Positions 15,653 to 24,895 are shown, counted from the stretch's first letter. The stretch: DNA of 64,000 bases from Candidatus Rokuibacteriota bacterium (GCA_003220495.1 QHSP01000035.1:1-64000), one strand, 5' to 3'. Notes: generated from the letters alone by a model not told the origin. Numbers and translations are program-made.

Positions 15653-17697
15653 GTCCTGGCCTCCCGCTCGAAGCGCAGGTTGCCGTGCTCGTCCACCACA
15701 CCGCGCCAGCCCGGCGGCACGATCGTCGTCGCGCCGAACTCCTCGACGACGGCAGGACCACCAAGCGCCGCCCGCTCGGGCAGCCGCTCGCGCTCCCAGA
15801 CCGGGCAGTCGTGCGGCGCGCCGTCGAACCATACGGCTCGGCGCTCGACCAGGGCGGCGTCGAGCGAGTCGGCCGCGCTTCGGTACGGCGCGCCGGAGGG
15901 CCTGGGGACCAGGCCGTAGGCTGCCAGCCGCGCGTTGACGAGCTCGATCGCTGCACCCGGGCTCGAGTGGCCGTAGGCGGCGAGGTGCTGGCGGTGGAAC
16001 GCGTCCTCGATCGCGTTTGGTGCGAGCCCGTGCGCGCCCGCCTCGCCGACCGCCACGTTCAGCTCGAACGCCTGGCCGTGGTAGCGCAGATCGAGCGAGC
16101 GGACGAGCCGCTGCTCCTGGGCGGCGAAGCCTTCGAGCCCCAGCTGGTGGCGTGCCGCGTCCTGCATCTCGCCGAAGAGCTCGAGTGCCACGGCGAGGCG
16201 ATCGCGCAGCGGGCCGACCCGCGTCCTGACGTCGTCGTGCTTGATCTGTGAGGCGAGGAGGCCGAGCGCCGAGAAGTTCCCGGGATGGCGGGGCACGAGC
16301 ACACGCGGAATCCCGATCTCCTGGGCCAGCGCGAGGGCGTGCATCGGGCCAGCGCCCCCGAAGGCGATCAAGGTGAAGTCACGCGGGTCGTGGCCGCGCT
16401 GGATCGAGATCTCGCGGATCGCCGAATTCATCCGCGCCACGGCGATCGTGATGACACCCTCCGCGAGCGTCTCGACCGTCATCGAGCGCCCGAGGCGCGC
16501 GCCCAGCTCGGCGAGCGCCCGGCGCGCGCTCGTCGCGTCGATCGCGATACTGCCGCCGAGGCGCTTCGTCGTCCCGATGCGGCCGAGCACCACGTTGGCG
16601 TCGGTCACCGTCGGCTCGGTCCCGCCGAGGCCATATGCGACGGGGCCCGGCGAAGCGCCGGCGCTGCGCGGCCCCACCTGGAGGCTTCCATCGACGTCGA
16701 GCCACGCGATCGAGCCGCCGCCCGCGCCGACGCTGTGCATGTCGAGCTGCGGGACCTTGACGGGAAACGCGCCGAGCATGCCGTCGGACGTGGTCAGGGG
16801 CGCGAGATTGCGCACCAGGCAGACGTCGGTCGAGGTGCCGCCCATGTCGTACGTGATGAAGTCGCGCACGCCCGCGACCTCGCCCACGAAGCAGGCCTGG
16901 CTCACGCCGCCCGCCGGCCCCGAGAAGATCGTCTTGATCGGCAGGCGCCGCGCCGTGTCCGTCGTCATCATGCCGCCGCTCGAGGCCACGGTGAGGACCC
17001 CGTGCGCGTAGCCGGTAGCGCGCAAACGCTCCTCGAGCCCAGCCAGATAGCCGTCCATGATCGGCTGAAGATACGCATTGAGCACGGTGGTCGAGAAGCG
17101 CTCGAACTCGCGATACTCGGCGACGACGTCCGCAGAGCACGAGACGGGCAGCCGCGGATACCGACCCTTTGCCGCGTCGGCCACAGCGCGCTCGTGAGCC
17201 GGATTCAGGTACGCGTGGAGAAGACAGACGGCGAGCGCCTCGGCGCCCGAGGCCGCCGCGGCGTCGAGCGCCCGCTCGACGCTGGCCGGATCGAGCTCAA
17301 CCAGGACGGCGCCGTCGGCCGCCAGCCGCTCGACGACCTCGAAGCGGTGCTTGCGCTCGACGACCGGTTTGGGACGCACGAAGGTCGGCACGAAGAGCGC
17401 CGGAATGTTGCGCTTGGTGCGGCCGATCTCGATCAGGTCGCGAAAGCCGGCCGTCGTGAGGATCGCCACGCGCGCGCCGCGTCTCTCGAGCACCGTGTTG
17501 GTCCCGACGGTGGTGCCGTGGACGAGGCGCCGTACGTCGCGGCCGGCGATGCCCAGGGCCTGAAGGCCGGCCAGGACCGCGGCAGCTTCGTTACGCGGCT
17601 GCGACGGGACCTTGGTGACGACGACCTTGCCGGTCGCGTCGTCGACCGCCGTCAGATCGGTGAAGGTGCCGCCGACGTCGATCCCGACGATGAACAC
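15649..17697 (-). CDS. hyuA: Hydantoinase A / oxoprolinase alpha-type subunit (ATPase)
   Basis: A 682-residue ASKHA-fold ATPase subunit starting FIVGIDVGGTFTDLTAVD (phosphate 1 loop). LVHGTTVGTNTVLERRG, ITYDMGGTSTDVCLV (phosphate 2) and SVGAGGGSIAWLD follow, all typical of hydantoinase/oxoprolinase alpha subunits. HyuB follows directly. I chose GTG at 17697 because the Rossmann-like start begins there and the longer frame runs into the divergent aminotransferase gene. Only 40 bases separate the two divergent starts, so promoters must overlap or lie within the genes. Confidence 0.9.
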   Translation of the reverse strand: MFIVGIDVGGTFTDLTAVDDATGKVVVTKVPSQPRNEAAAVLAGLQALGIAGRDVRRLVHGTTVGTNTVLERRGARVAILTTAGFRDLIEIGRTKRNIPALFVPTFVRPKPVVERKHRFEVVERLAADGAVLVELDPASVERALDAAAASGAEALAVCLLHAYLNPAHERAVADAAKGRYPRLPVSCSADVVAEYREFERFSTTVLNAYLQPIMDGYLAGLEERLRATGYAHGVLTVASSGGMMTTDTARRLPIKTIFSGPAGGVSQACFVGEVAGVRDFITYDMGGTSTDVCLVRNLAPLTTSDGMLGAFPVKVPQLDMHSVGAGGGSIAWLDVDGSLQVGPRSAGASPGPVAYGLGGTEPTVTDANVVLGRIGTTKRLGGSIAIDATSARRALAELGARLGRSMTVETLAEGVITIAVARMNSAIREISIQRGHDPRDFTLIAFGGAGPMHALALAQEIGIPRVLVPRHPGNFSALGLLASQIKHDDVRTRVGPLRDRLAVALELFGEMQDAARHQLGLEGFAAQEQRLVRSLDLRYHGQAFELNVAVGEAGAHGLAPNAIEDAFHRQHLAAYGHSSPGAAIELVNARLAAYGLVPRPSGAPYRSAADSLDAALVERRAVWFDGAPHDCPVWERERLPERAALGGPAVVEEFGATTIVPPGWRGVVDEHGNLRFEREART

Positions 17698-17737
17698 GCG
17701 CGAGATGATAGCATCGGGCCAGAGAGGGGGGCCCCCC

Positions 17738-19081
17738 ATGGCGACGAGCGGCGAGGCGATCAGGCACCTCTGGACCCACAAGACGCAGGATCATCCGTGG
17801 CTCGCCGACGAGGAACTCGTGATCGAGCGGGCCGAAGGCGTGCACGTTTGGACCGAGCGCGGCAAGAAGCTCATCGACGGCTTCGCGGGCCTCGCGGTCG
17901 TCAACGTGGGGCACGGCCGTCGGGAGATTGCCGAGGCGATCGCCGAGCAGACCGTACGCCTGGCCTACTATCCGACGACTCGCCAGTTCTCGAATCGACC
18001 CGCTGCGGAGCTGGCCGCGAAGCTCGCCTCCCTCACGCCGGGCGATCTCGACTATTCGTTCTTCGCCGTCAGCGGCGCCGAGGCCAACGAGCGCGCCATG
18101 CAGATGGCCCGCCACTACTGGCTCGCCTCCGGCAAGCCCGGAAAGCACAAGGTCATCTCGCTGCAGGGTGGCTACCACGGCGGGACGACGGGCACCTTCG
18201 CCGTCTGCGGGCTGCCGCATCTGACGGAGGCGTACGCCGATCTTCACGTGCCGGGCTTCGCGAAGGTCACGCCGCCGTACCCGTACCGCGACCGTGGTAC
18301 CGGGACCGACGACGAGCTGGTCCGGCGCCGCGCGCGTGAGCTGCGCGAGGCGATCGTCAAGGAAGGGCCGGAGACCGTGTCCGCGGTGATCATGGAGCCG
18401 GTGATCTCGTCCGGCGGCTTCATCATGCCGCCGATCGGCTGGCTGCGCGCGGTCCGCGCCATCTGCGACGAGCTCGAGGTGCTCATGATCGCCGACGAGG
18501 TCATCACCGGGTTCGGTCGCACCGGGCGGTGGTTCGCGGTCGAGCACGACGGCGTCGTCCCCGACCTCATGACGGTCGCCAAAGGCATCACGTCGGGCTA
18601 CATCCCGCTCTCGGCCGCCATCGCGCGGCGGCGGCTCGCGGACGCGTTCCCCGACGACGCCACGGAGGAGAACGTGCACCCCGGCACGTACGCGGCGCAC
18701 CCGGTCGCGTGCGCGGCGGCGCTCGCCAACATCCAGATCATGGAGAAGGACAACCTGATCGCGAACGCCGAGGCGATGGGGGTGCGGCTCCGCGATGGGC
18801 TGCAGCAGGCGGTGGGCAAGAAGCGGATCGTCGGCGAGGTGCGCGGGCGCGGGCTCCTGGTGTGCGCCGAGCTCGTGGAGCCGGACGGCTCCGGCCGTCC
18901 GCTCGACAAGAGCAAGGTCGCCCGGCTCGACCGCAAAGCGTGGGATCGGGGCGCCATCGTCTACGCGCGCGGCCAGGTCGTGAGGCTCGCACCGCCGCTC
19001 TGCATCACGCGTGAAGAGGTCGACCAGCTCGTGGACGTCGTCGCGGCCAGTATCGGCGAGCTCGACGCCGAGCTCGTCTGA
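17738..19081 (+). CDS. Class III aminotransferase (omega-amino acid/polyamine type)
   Basis: A 447-residue PLP enzyme with GFAGLAVVNVGHGRREIAEA, the SGAEANERAMQMARHYW block, MEPVISSGGFIMPP, the IADEVITGFGRTG motif and the Schiff-base lysine in MTVAKGITSGYIPLS. These place it with beta-alanine/putrescine/taurine-pyruvate aminotransferases that deaminate terminal amines. GAGAGGGGG precedes the ATG, inside a GGGGGGCCCCCC palindrome. Together with the spermidine-dehydrogenase-like gene two positions downstream, it suggests oxidation of polyamines or omega-amino acids. Confidence 0.9.
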   Translation: MATSGEAIRHLWTHKTQDHPWLADEELVIERAEGVHVWTERGKKLIDGFAGLAVVNVGHGRREIAEAIAEQTVRLAYYPTTRQFSNRPAAELAAKLASLTPGDLDYSFFAVSGAEANERAMQMARHYWLASGKPGKHKVISLQGGYHGGTTGTFAVCGLPHLTEAYADLHVPGFAKVTPPYPYRDRGTGTDDELVRRRARELREAIVKEGPETVSAVIMEPVISSGGFIMPPIGWLRAVRAICDELEVLMIADEVITGFGRTGRWFAVEHDGVVPDLMTVAKGITSGYIPLSAAIARRRLADAFPDDATEENVHPGTYAAHPVACAAALANIQIMEKDNLIANAEAMGVRLRDGLQQAVGKKRIVGEVRGRGLLVCAELVEPDGSGRPLDKSKVARLDRKAWDRGAIVYARGQVVRLAPPLCITREEVDQLVDVVAASIGELDAELV

Positions 19082-19098
19082 CCCGGGACAGGAGCGGC

Positions 19099-19515
19099 GT
19101 GAGCGAGATCATGGATCAGGACCGGGACCGGATGCGTGCTCTCAGCAGCCGGCTGCTGAGACTTCACGGAGTTCTCCTCGACCGGGAGCGCCGCGCGTAC
19201 GAGGACCGCCACGGGTCCGTCGCCTCGCGCGAGCTCCTCCACCTCTTGCTTCACGACCAGCAGTTCTCCTGGCTCCGCTCGCTCTCGAGCATGATCGCCA
19301 AAATCGACGAGGTGATCGATGCGGACGAGCCGCTCCCGCCGCAGAGCGTGCAGAGCGCGTTCCGCGAGGCGCACCGGCTCCTGAAGTCCGGAGCGGGCGG
19401 AGACTTTCAGGAGAAATACCATCTCGCGCTGCAAGACTCGCCGGACGTGATCATGGCGCACGCGGCGGTGAGTCGCGTCCTGTCCGACTCGGACTCCGGC
19501 CCGGGAACACGCTGA
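19099..19515 (+). CDS. Conserved alpha-helical protein, unknown function
   Basis: A 138-residue cytosolic protein with no signal peptide or membrane segment. It has a helix RLLRLHGVLLDRERRAYEDRHG, then LLHLLLHDQQFSWLRSLSSMIAKIDEVIDAD and a helical C-terminal half. Short proteins with this RLLRLH...WLRPLS...IDE pattern are widespread in soil bacteria without a known role. It starts at GTG 17 bases after the aminotransferase stop and ends 34 bases before the flavoprotein gene, so it is probably in that operon. Confidence 0.7.
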   Translation: MSEIMDQDRDRMRALSSRLLRLHGVLLDRERRAYEDRHGSVASRELLHLLLHDQQFSWLRSLSSMIAKIDEVIDADEPLPPQSVQSAFREAHRLLKSGAGGDFQEKYHLALQDSPDVIMAHAAVSRVLSDSDSGPGTR

Positions 19516-19549
19516 CCGGCGTCCGGTAGCGCCGGACGCGGCACGGCCC

Positions 19550-21460
19550 TTGAGCCAGCTTGCGCGACGCGACTTCCTGAACGGCGTCGCGCTCACCGTG
19601 GGCGGCGCGCTGCTCTCACCGCGCGACGCGTTCGGGCTCGGCCTCGACGATCCCGCACGTGGCCGGGCGTCCTATCCTCCATCGCTCACCGGTCTCCGGG
19701 GCAGCCACGCCGGCTCCTTCGAGGTCGCGCACGCGCTGCGCGACGGCTCGTTCTGGGCCACGGCGGGCGCGCCGTCCGACACGGGCGAGAGTTACGATCT
19801 GGTCGTCGTTGGCGCCGGCATCAGCGGCCTGGCGGCGGCCTGGTACTTCCGCCAGGCCGCCGGCCCATCGGCGCGCATCCTCATCCTGGACAACCACGAC
19901 GATTTCGGCGGCCACGCGCGCCGCAACGAGTTCCGGGTCGGCGGCCGCACGCTGATCAGCTACGGCGGCACGTTCGCCATCGACAGTCCGGCGCCGTACA
20001 GCGCGGCCGCGAGCGCCCTGGTCGCCGCGCTGGGCGTGGAGGTCTCACGCTGGCCACGCATGTTCGAGCGCGGTCTCTACCGCGGGCTCGGCATGAGCGC
20101 CGCGATCTTCTTCGACCGCGAAACGTTCGGCGTCGATCGGCTGGTGCAGGCGCCTGCCGGAATCGCGGAGCCGGGCGGGGCGACGTCCGGGCCCGGCCAG
20201 CCCGATCCGCTCGCCGCGTTTCTGGCCGGTGCTCCGCTGTCGGAGTTGGCCGGGCGCGACATCGGTCGACTGTTCAAGTCACCGGTCGACTATCTTCCCG
20301 GACTCGATGACCGCACGAAGAAGGCGCGGCTCGCGCGGATGAGCTACGCCGACTTCCTGCTGTTGAGCGCCGGCTGCCATCCCGATGTGCTCCCGCTCTT
20401 CCAGGCGCGTCCCCATTCACTCTACGGTCTGGGTATCGATGCGGTCTCTGCGCTCGATGCATGGGGCCTCGGTCTCCCCGGCTTCATCGGGATGAACCTC
20501 GAATCGACGGCCGGACCCGGCATGGGACTCGACGCGCGCCCGGGCCCGCGCTCGCCGTTCCTGCATTTCCCCGACGGCAACGCGACCATCGCCCGGCTTC
20601 TCGTCCAGCGACTCATCCCACGCGCCGTCCCGGGCCGCGGCGCCGACGACGTGGCGGTCGCGCGCGTCGACTACGCGCGGCTCGACCGGCCGGGTCCGGC
20701 GCGGCTGCGTCTGGAAAGCACGGTCGTGCGTGCCCGCCAGGCGAGCGAGGCGGCGCGAGTGGAAGTCGATTACGTCCGCTCCGGGCGGCTACAACGTGTG
20801 CGCGCCCGGAACTGTGTGCTGGCTTGCTGGAGCAGCGTGATCCCGTTGCTCTGTCCGGAGCTACCCGAGGCCCAGCGCGAAGCGCTGGCCTACGCGACGA
20901 AAGTCCCGATCGTCTACACGAACGTGGTGTTGCGGAGCTGGAGGAGCTTTCACGCGCTGCGGGTCAGCCAGGCCCACTGTCCGGGCAGCTTCCACACGTC
21001 GGTCGGCCTGGATCTTCCTGTGCGCGTGGGAAGCTATCGGCCGCCGCGCCGGCCCGAAGAGCCGATCGTCGTGCAGATGATGCGCACGCCGTGCCGGCCT
21101 GGACTCCCGGCGCGCGAGCAGCACCGAGCCGGCCGTCAGGAGCTGTTCACGACGACGTTCGACACCTTCGAGCACAACGTGCGCGGGCAGCTCACGCGCA
21201 TGCTGGGGGCGGGGGGCTTCGACGCGACGCGGGACATCCTGGCCCTCACCGTGAACCGCTGGCCGCATGGCTACGCCTACCAGTACAGCTCGCTCTGGGA
21301 TCCGTTCTGGATCGACGGCGGGCCGTTGCCGTGCGTGGCCGCGCGACAGCCGTTCGGCCGCATCGCCATCGCCAATGCGGATGCCGCGGCGTACGCCTAC
21401 ACGGACGCGGCGATCGATCAGGCCCACCGCGCGGTCGGCGAGCTGGTACGCCGCACGTGA
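19550..21460 (+). CDS. Tat-exported FAD oxidoreductase, spermidine-dehydrogenase-like
   Basis: A 636-residue flavoprotein with a twin-arginine signal (LARRDFLNGVALTVGGALL), then SYPPSLTGLRGSHAGSFEVAH, which is characteristic of spermidine-dehydrogenase-like proteins. The FAD motif is VVVGAGISGLAAAWYFRQA with DNHDDFGGHARRNEF, and a GGPLPCVAARQPFGRIAIANADAA-type C-terminal FAD segment follows. It would act in the periplasm on an amine substrate. The start is a TTG at 19550; no ATG or GTG is available in frame upstream. It is the last gene of the aminotransferase operon. Confidence 0.82.
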   Translation: MSQLARRDFLNGVALTVGGALLSPRDAFGLGLDDPARGRASYPPSLTGLRGSHAGSFEVAHALRDGSFWATAGAPSDTGESYDLVVVGAGISGLAAAWYFRQAAGPSARILILDNHDDFGGHARRNEFRVGGRTLISYGGTFAIDSPAPYSAAASALVAALGVEVSRWPRMFERGLYRGLGMSAAIFFDRETFGVDRLVQAPAGIAEPGGATSGPGQPDPLAAFLAGAPLSELAGRDIGRLFKSPVDYLPGLDDRTKKARLARMSYADFLLLSAGCHPDVLPLFQARPHSLYGLGIDAVSALDAWGLGLPGFIGMNLESTAGPGMGLDARPGPRSPFLHFPDGNATIARLLVQRLIPRAVPGRGADDVAVARVDYARLDRPGPARLRLESTVVRARQASEAARVEVDYVRSGRLQRVRARNCVLACWSSVIPLLCPELPEAQREALAYATKVPIVYTNVVLRSWRSFHALRVSQAHCPGSFHTSVGLDLPVRVGSYRPPRRPEEPIVVQMMRTPCRPGLPAREQHRAGRQELFTTTFDTFEHNVRGQLTRMLGAGGFDATRDILALTVNRWPHGYAYQYSSLWDPFWIDGGPLPCVAARQPFGRIAIANADAAAYAYTDAAIDQAHRAVGELVRRT

Positions 21461-21476
21461 TCAGCGCTGGTGTCGG

Positions 21477-22097
21477 CTAGCTCGAGCTCCAGGCGAACGG
21501 CGCGAAGTGGCCGTTGTTGCGGCCCGAGGTGTCGTCCCAGTTGATGCCGAACCCGTGCATGTGGCCGCGGGAAGCCTTCGCGAGCGCGAGCCGACGCGCC
21601 GCCGGATGGCCCACGTTGTCGAAGTAGATCGGCTCGTCCGGCTTGGCGCCGGCGATGCCTTCGATCGCGATGTCGAGCGTGCCCGGGATCGTCACGGAGC
21701 GGCGCATGCCATTCATCTCGAACTTGATGGGCTTCGCCTCGGCGCCTGCGAATTTGCTGATCAGCGGCGCGACCGCCGCCATCGGACCACCACCCTGGCC
21801 GCTCGCGATCGTGGTGAGCGCGTCGCGCTGCTCCTTGGAAGCGCGCTCGTCCAGGATGAGTCCGACTATCCAGTTACCCTGAATCATCGGGCCCGGCGTA
21901 TGGAGCAGGACGGCGAAGCTCAAGCCGTCGAGCCGGGTGGCTCCGTACTGACCTCGGTCGACGCGGAAGACGAGCCCCGCGTCGCAGTAACCCTTGGTCG
22001 GCCGCGCCGCGAGCCCGGACGTCGGGCATGGACACACGGAATCACAGCTGCAGGCTTCGCAGTATTCGCCGCTGATCTGCCACTGAACGTTCGCCAT
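21477..22097 (-). CDS. DUF1326 family protein
   Basis: A 206-residue protein beginning MANVQWQISGEYCEACSCDSVCPC. The Cys-rich CxxCxCxxxCxC segment at residues 13-22 is diagnostic of DUF1326. The remainder (GYCDAGLVFRVDRGQYG, NWIVGLILDERAS, HMHGFGINWDDTSGRNNGHF) matches the usual length and order. Function is unknown; the cysteines suggest metal or redox chemistry. DUF1326 genes commonly lie beside DUF2182 membrane proteins, as here (upstream in the same direction). An elaborate hairpin (22153-22195) lies between the two genes. Confidence 0.9.
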   Translation of the reverse strand: MANVQWQISGEYCEACSCDSVCPCPTSGLAARPTKGYCDAGLVFRVDRGQYGATRLDGLSFAVLLHTPGPMIQGNWIVGLILDERASKEQRDALTTIASGQGGGPMAAVAPLISKFAGAEAKPIKFEMNGMRRSVTIPGTLDIAIEGIAGAKPDEPIYFDNVGHPAARRLALAKASRGHMHGFGINWDDTSGRNNGHFAPFAWSSS

Positions 22098-22152
22098 GTC
22101 ACCCTCCAGCCGCAGGCTGCCCATAAGGGCCGTCTGCTTCGTTGACGCCCTC

Positions 22153-22195
22153 GGCTGCACGCTCAACGTACATCAAGTACGCCTCGCGTGCAGCC
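22153..22195. repeat. Compound inverted repeat between DUF2182 and DUF1326 genes
   Basis: GGCTGCACGC (22153-22162) pairs perfectly with GCGTGCAGCC (22186-22195). Inside, CGTAC (22167-22171) pairs with GTACG (22177-22181) around a 5-base loop, with a symmetric 4-base interior loop between the stems. It sits in the 158-base gap upstream of the DUF1326 start, so it could be a protein-binding site or an RNA element controlling that gene. No T-run follows on either strand. Confidence 0.5.
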
Positions 22196-22230
22196 TTCGG
22201 GCGCCGCCTCGCATCTGGACCCTTCTGAGC

Positions 22231-22251
22231 GGCCTGCAGATCAAGCAGGCC
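22231..22251 (-). terminator. Hairpin directly after the DUF2182 gene
   Basis: GGCCTGC (22231-22237) and GCAGGCC (22245-22251) form a perfect 7-bp stem with a 7-base loop, four bases past the end of the DUF2182 gene on its own strand. The position suits a terminator or processing site. The lack of a T-tract makes it weak evidence. Confidence 0.35.
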
Positions 22252-22255
22252 TGCG

Positions 22256-23068
22256 CTACATCGAGTGGCCGCCGACTCTCAGAACCAGGGCGAGGCCTGG
22301 ACGGACGGCGACGGCCACGCCGAGAAGCACGAGCGCGACGCCGATCGTTCGCGCGATCCACTCACCCCGCGGTAGAAGCTTTTCCGCCGCCACGACGGCG
22401 GCGATCAGCAGGACCCAGAGCAGACCCATCGCGCCGGCCACGACCAGCACCAGCATGAGCGCCCAGCAGCAGCCCAGACAGTAGAGCGCGTGGGCCCGGC
22501 CCATCGCCAGACCGCCCTGCCAGCCCTCGCGCCAGTGGCCGAACAGGAATCCGAGGGGACTCCGGCAGTGACGCAGACACACCTGCTTGAGCGGCGAGAG
22601 CTGGAAGATCCCGGCCGACACGAGCACGCCGGCCACGACGTAGGCGAGCACGCCGGCGCCCACGGCGCTGAGGACGACGCTCGCGAAGTAGATCGGAACG
22701 CCCGTCAGGGCCCAGAGCCCGAGGTACATGAGGGCGAACAGCCCGACCCGGATCGCCTTCAACGGTGTGCTCCCCGCGTTCCGCTGGGTCGCGGCGTAGA
22801 GGTCGATCATGGGCAGAGCGCTCGGCAGCATCATCGCCGTCATCATGACGGCCCACGCCGCCACGTAGGCCACCGCGTCGATCACCGACGGCGTCATCGC
22901 CATCTCCATGCCCGCCATGTCGGCGGCCTGCATCGGCGAAACCAGGACGCGGGCCCACGCGGCGACGGCAAGCAGGAACAGGAGCACCGTGGCGAGCATC
23001 GCGAAGGGCTCGCGGCCGGTTACTTGGGAGAGATCGGGCGGCGGCTCGCCGGAACCGCTGGCGCGCAT
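22256..23068 (-). CDS. DUF2182 multi-spanning membrane protein
   Basis: A 270-residue integral membrane protein with about seven hydrophobic segments. The Met-rich stretches MAGMEMAMTPS and AWAVMMTAMMLPSALPM are the DUF2182 hallmark, and CLRHCRSPLGFLFGHWREGWQGG with ALYCLGCCWALM provides Cys/His residues facing a possible metal site. The family is described as a predicted metal-binding integral membrane protein. It lies directly upstream of the DUF1326 gene in the same direction, a common pairing, so the two probably work together in an unknown metal- or thiol-related process. Confidence 0.9.
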   Translation of the reverse strand: MRASGSGEPPPDLSQVTGREPFAMLATVLLFLLAVAAWARVLVSPMQAADMAGMEMAMTPSVIDAVAYVAAWAVMMTAMMLPSALPMIDLYAATQRNAGSTPLKAIRVGLFALMYLGLWALTGVPIYFASVVLSAVGAGVLAYVVAGVLVSAGIFQLSPLKQVCLRHCRSPLGFLFGHWREGWQGGLAMGRAHALYCLGCCWALMLVLVVAGAMGLLWVLLIAAVVAAEKLLPRGEWIARTIGVALVLLGVAVAVRPGLALVLRVGGHSM

Positions 23069-23107
23069 CGCGGAAACTCCCTCGTCCGCGGCCGCCGAGT
23101 CCGTCGC

Positions 23108-23998
23108 TCAGCCGATGCGTGCGCGCACGAAGTCGCCGATGCCCGCGATGGCCTTCTCGGCCTCGTCCAGCATCGGCAGGAACCAGTGCCAGACGTGGAC
23201 CATCGCGGGCCATTCCTCGACCTTGACGTCCACACCGGCCGCGCGGGCCCGAGCGCCGAGACCGAGCGCGTCATCGAGCAGAACCTCGTCACTGCCCACC
23301 TGGACGAGCAGCGGCGAGAGACCTTTCAGATCGGCGTAGAGCGGAGAGACGAGCGCGGCCTTGCGGTCGCCGGTCCCGACGTACGCCTGCGCCATCGCCT
23401 CGACGCCGTCGCGCGTGACGATCGGATCTGCTGAAGCCTTGGTCGCGTAGCTGGCGCCACTGCACGTCAGGTCGACCCAGGGCGAGATGCAGATGCCGCC
23501 GCCTGGTCGAGGGAGCCCCCGGTCGCGAAGCGCGATAAGCGTCGCGACGGTGAGGCCGCCTCCGGCGGAGTCGCCGCCGAGGACGATCCGCCCGGGCGCG
23601 AGGCCGCGAGCGAGCAGCCACTGGTAGGCCTCGACGGCATCGTCCAGCGCGGCCGGGAAGGGGTGTTCCGGCGCCAGCCGGTAGTCGAGGAGCAGCGCCC
23701 GGATGCCGGCCGCTCGCGCGATCGCGGCGGCGAGGTGGCGGTGCGAGCGCGGCGAGCCGATTGCGTAGCCTCCGCCGTGGAAGTAGAGCACGACCGCGTC
23801 GGCTCTGGCTGCCGGCGGCGTGAGCCACTCGGCGGGCCGCTCCGGCGTCTCTACGATCTCCACCGCCACGTCGGCGGGTGTCGGGAAGACGCGCTCGGCG
23901 CGATCGTACTGGGCTCGGCGCTCCGCCAGGGTGAGCGAGCTCGACGGGGGAAGCTTCGCCAGGTGCTCCCGGACAGCTCGGATTCCACGCGCGGTCAT
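23108..23998 (-). CDS. Alpha/beta hydrolase, hormone-sensitive-lipase family
   Basis: A 296-residue cytosolic esterase. It has the HSL oxyanion motif YFHGGGYAIGSPRSH, nucleophile elbow GGDSAGGG, the acid in QVGSDEVLLDD and catalytic His in MVHVWHWF. The segment LLDYRLAPEHPFPAALDD is typical of the family, which hydrolyses short acyl esters. The start at 23998 overlaps the upstream nucleotidyltransferase stop (ATGA), so the two are one transcript. It also begins MTARGIRAVREHLAKLPP, the usual cap region. The physiological substrate is unknown. Confidence 0.9.
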   Translation of the reverse strand: MTARGIRAVREHLAKLPPSSSLTLAERRAQYDRAERVFPTPADVAVEIVETPERPAEWLTPPAARADAVVLYFHGGGYAIGSPRSHRHLAAAIARAAGIRALLLDYRLAPEHPFPAALDDAVEAYQWLLARGLAPGRIVLGGDSAGGGLTVATLIALRDRGLPRPGGGICISPWVDLTCSGASYATKASADPIVTRDGVEAMAQAYVGTGDRKAALVSPLYADLKGLSPLLVQVGSDEVLLDDALGLGARARAAGVDVKVEEWPAMVHVWHWFLPMLDEAEKAIAGIGDFVRARIG

Positions 23999-24789
23999 GT
24001 TCCCTCCAGCCTGGCAATCGCCGGGAAGACCACGGAGTGCGCACGGTGTAGATCCTCGGCGAAATCGACCTCGGTCCACGGCAACCCGGTCACGCCCACG
24101 GCCTCGACCCGTTGCCGGCTCACCAGCAGATGCAGCGCGTCCTCGTACTCGCAGATCCCCTGGCTATCCTCGATGACCTGCTCGAGCAGCCCGATCAGCT
24201 CGCGGCCAGCGTCCGGCCCGCACGTGAAGAAACCGACGCCCTCGCCGACGCGGTCCCATGCAGGGGGCACGACCTTCTTACCCAGCGCGATGACCCGGCC
24301 GCCCTGTACGTAGATCTTCACTTCCTCGCCGGTGTCGGCAAAGCCTTCGTCGATCAGGAACGCCTGCGCTGCCGGCGAGGCGACGAGCCGTCGCAGGAAC
24401 TCCCGCGGAAACACGACGTCGGCGTCCATGATGAGCGTGGGCCGGCGTCTGATCACGTCGCGCGCGCAGTAGAGGGACAGCGACGAGCCCTTCTGGTAGG
24501 CCGGGTTGTCGATGCACTCGATCGTCATCCCGAGGGGCGCCGTCGCCGCGAGCGCTCGGACCTGATCGGCGCAGTGTCCGACCACGATCACGACGTGCCG
24601 CACGCCGACCGCGTGGAGCGCGTCGAGCATCCGCGCGAGGATCGCTCGGCCGCCGACTGGAAGGAGCGACTTCTGGGTGTGGTCCGTCAGGGGCGCCAGC
24701 CGCCGGGCAACGCCGGCAGCCAGGATGATCGCCGTCAGCTCGCGCGCCGCCCCGGGGCCCGCCGCGTCTCGGCTCGCTGGTTCGTTCAT
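23995..24789 (-). CDS. Nucleotidyltransferase, LicC/sugar-phosphate type
   Basis: A 264-residue nucleotidyltransferase with LTAIILAAGVARRLAPLTDHTQKSLLPVGGR, the NTP- and Mg-binding N-terminus, then NPAYQKGSSLSLYCARDVI and LIMDADVVFPREFL. The pattern after the first motif fits cytidylyltransferases that activate phosphocholine, aminoethylphosphonate or similar head groups (LicC/PntC-like) as well as glucose-1-phosphate enzymes. The CDP-glycerol-transferase-like gene at 25992 on the opposite strand would be a natural consumer of such a CDP-activated group. The exact substrate is not readable. Confidence 0.8.
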   Translation of the reverse strand: MNEPASRDAAGPGAARELTAIILAAGVARRLAPLTDHTQKSLLPVGGRAILARMLDALHAVGVRHVVIVVGHCADQVRALAATAPLGMTIECIDNPAYQKGSSLSLYCARDVIRRRPTLIMDADVVFPREFLRRLVASPAAQAFLIDEGFADTGEEVKIYVQGGRVIALGKKVVPPAWDRVGEGVGFFTCGPDAGRELIGLLEQVIEDSQGICEYEDALHLLVSRQRVEAVGVTGLPWTEVDFAEDLHRAHSVVFPAIARLEGT

Positions 24790-24895
24790 GCGTTCACGGG
24801 GCCTATAGTATCCTGTGCGTAACCGAAATGGCGCAGGATCGGCACCAACGCGCGCTCTCGTGGCCCGCGGTCAATGACGGGAGGTTGACGCAGAA

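Noticed and set aside
24790-24895. TATAGTAT near 24805-24812 as a promoter
   Set aside because: No -35 box is found at suitable spacing on either strand, so I did not annotate it.
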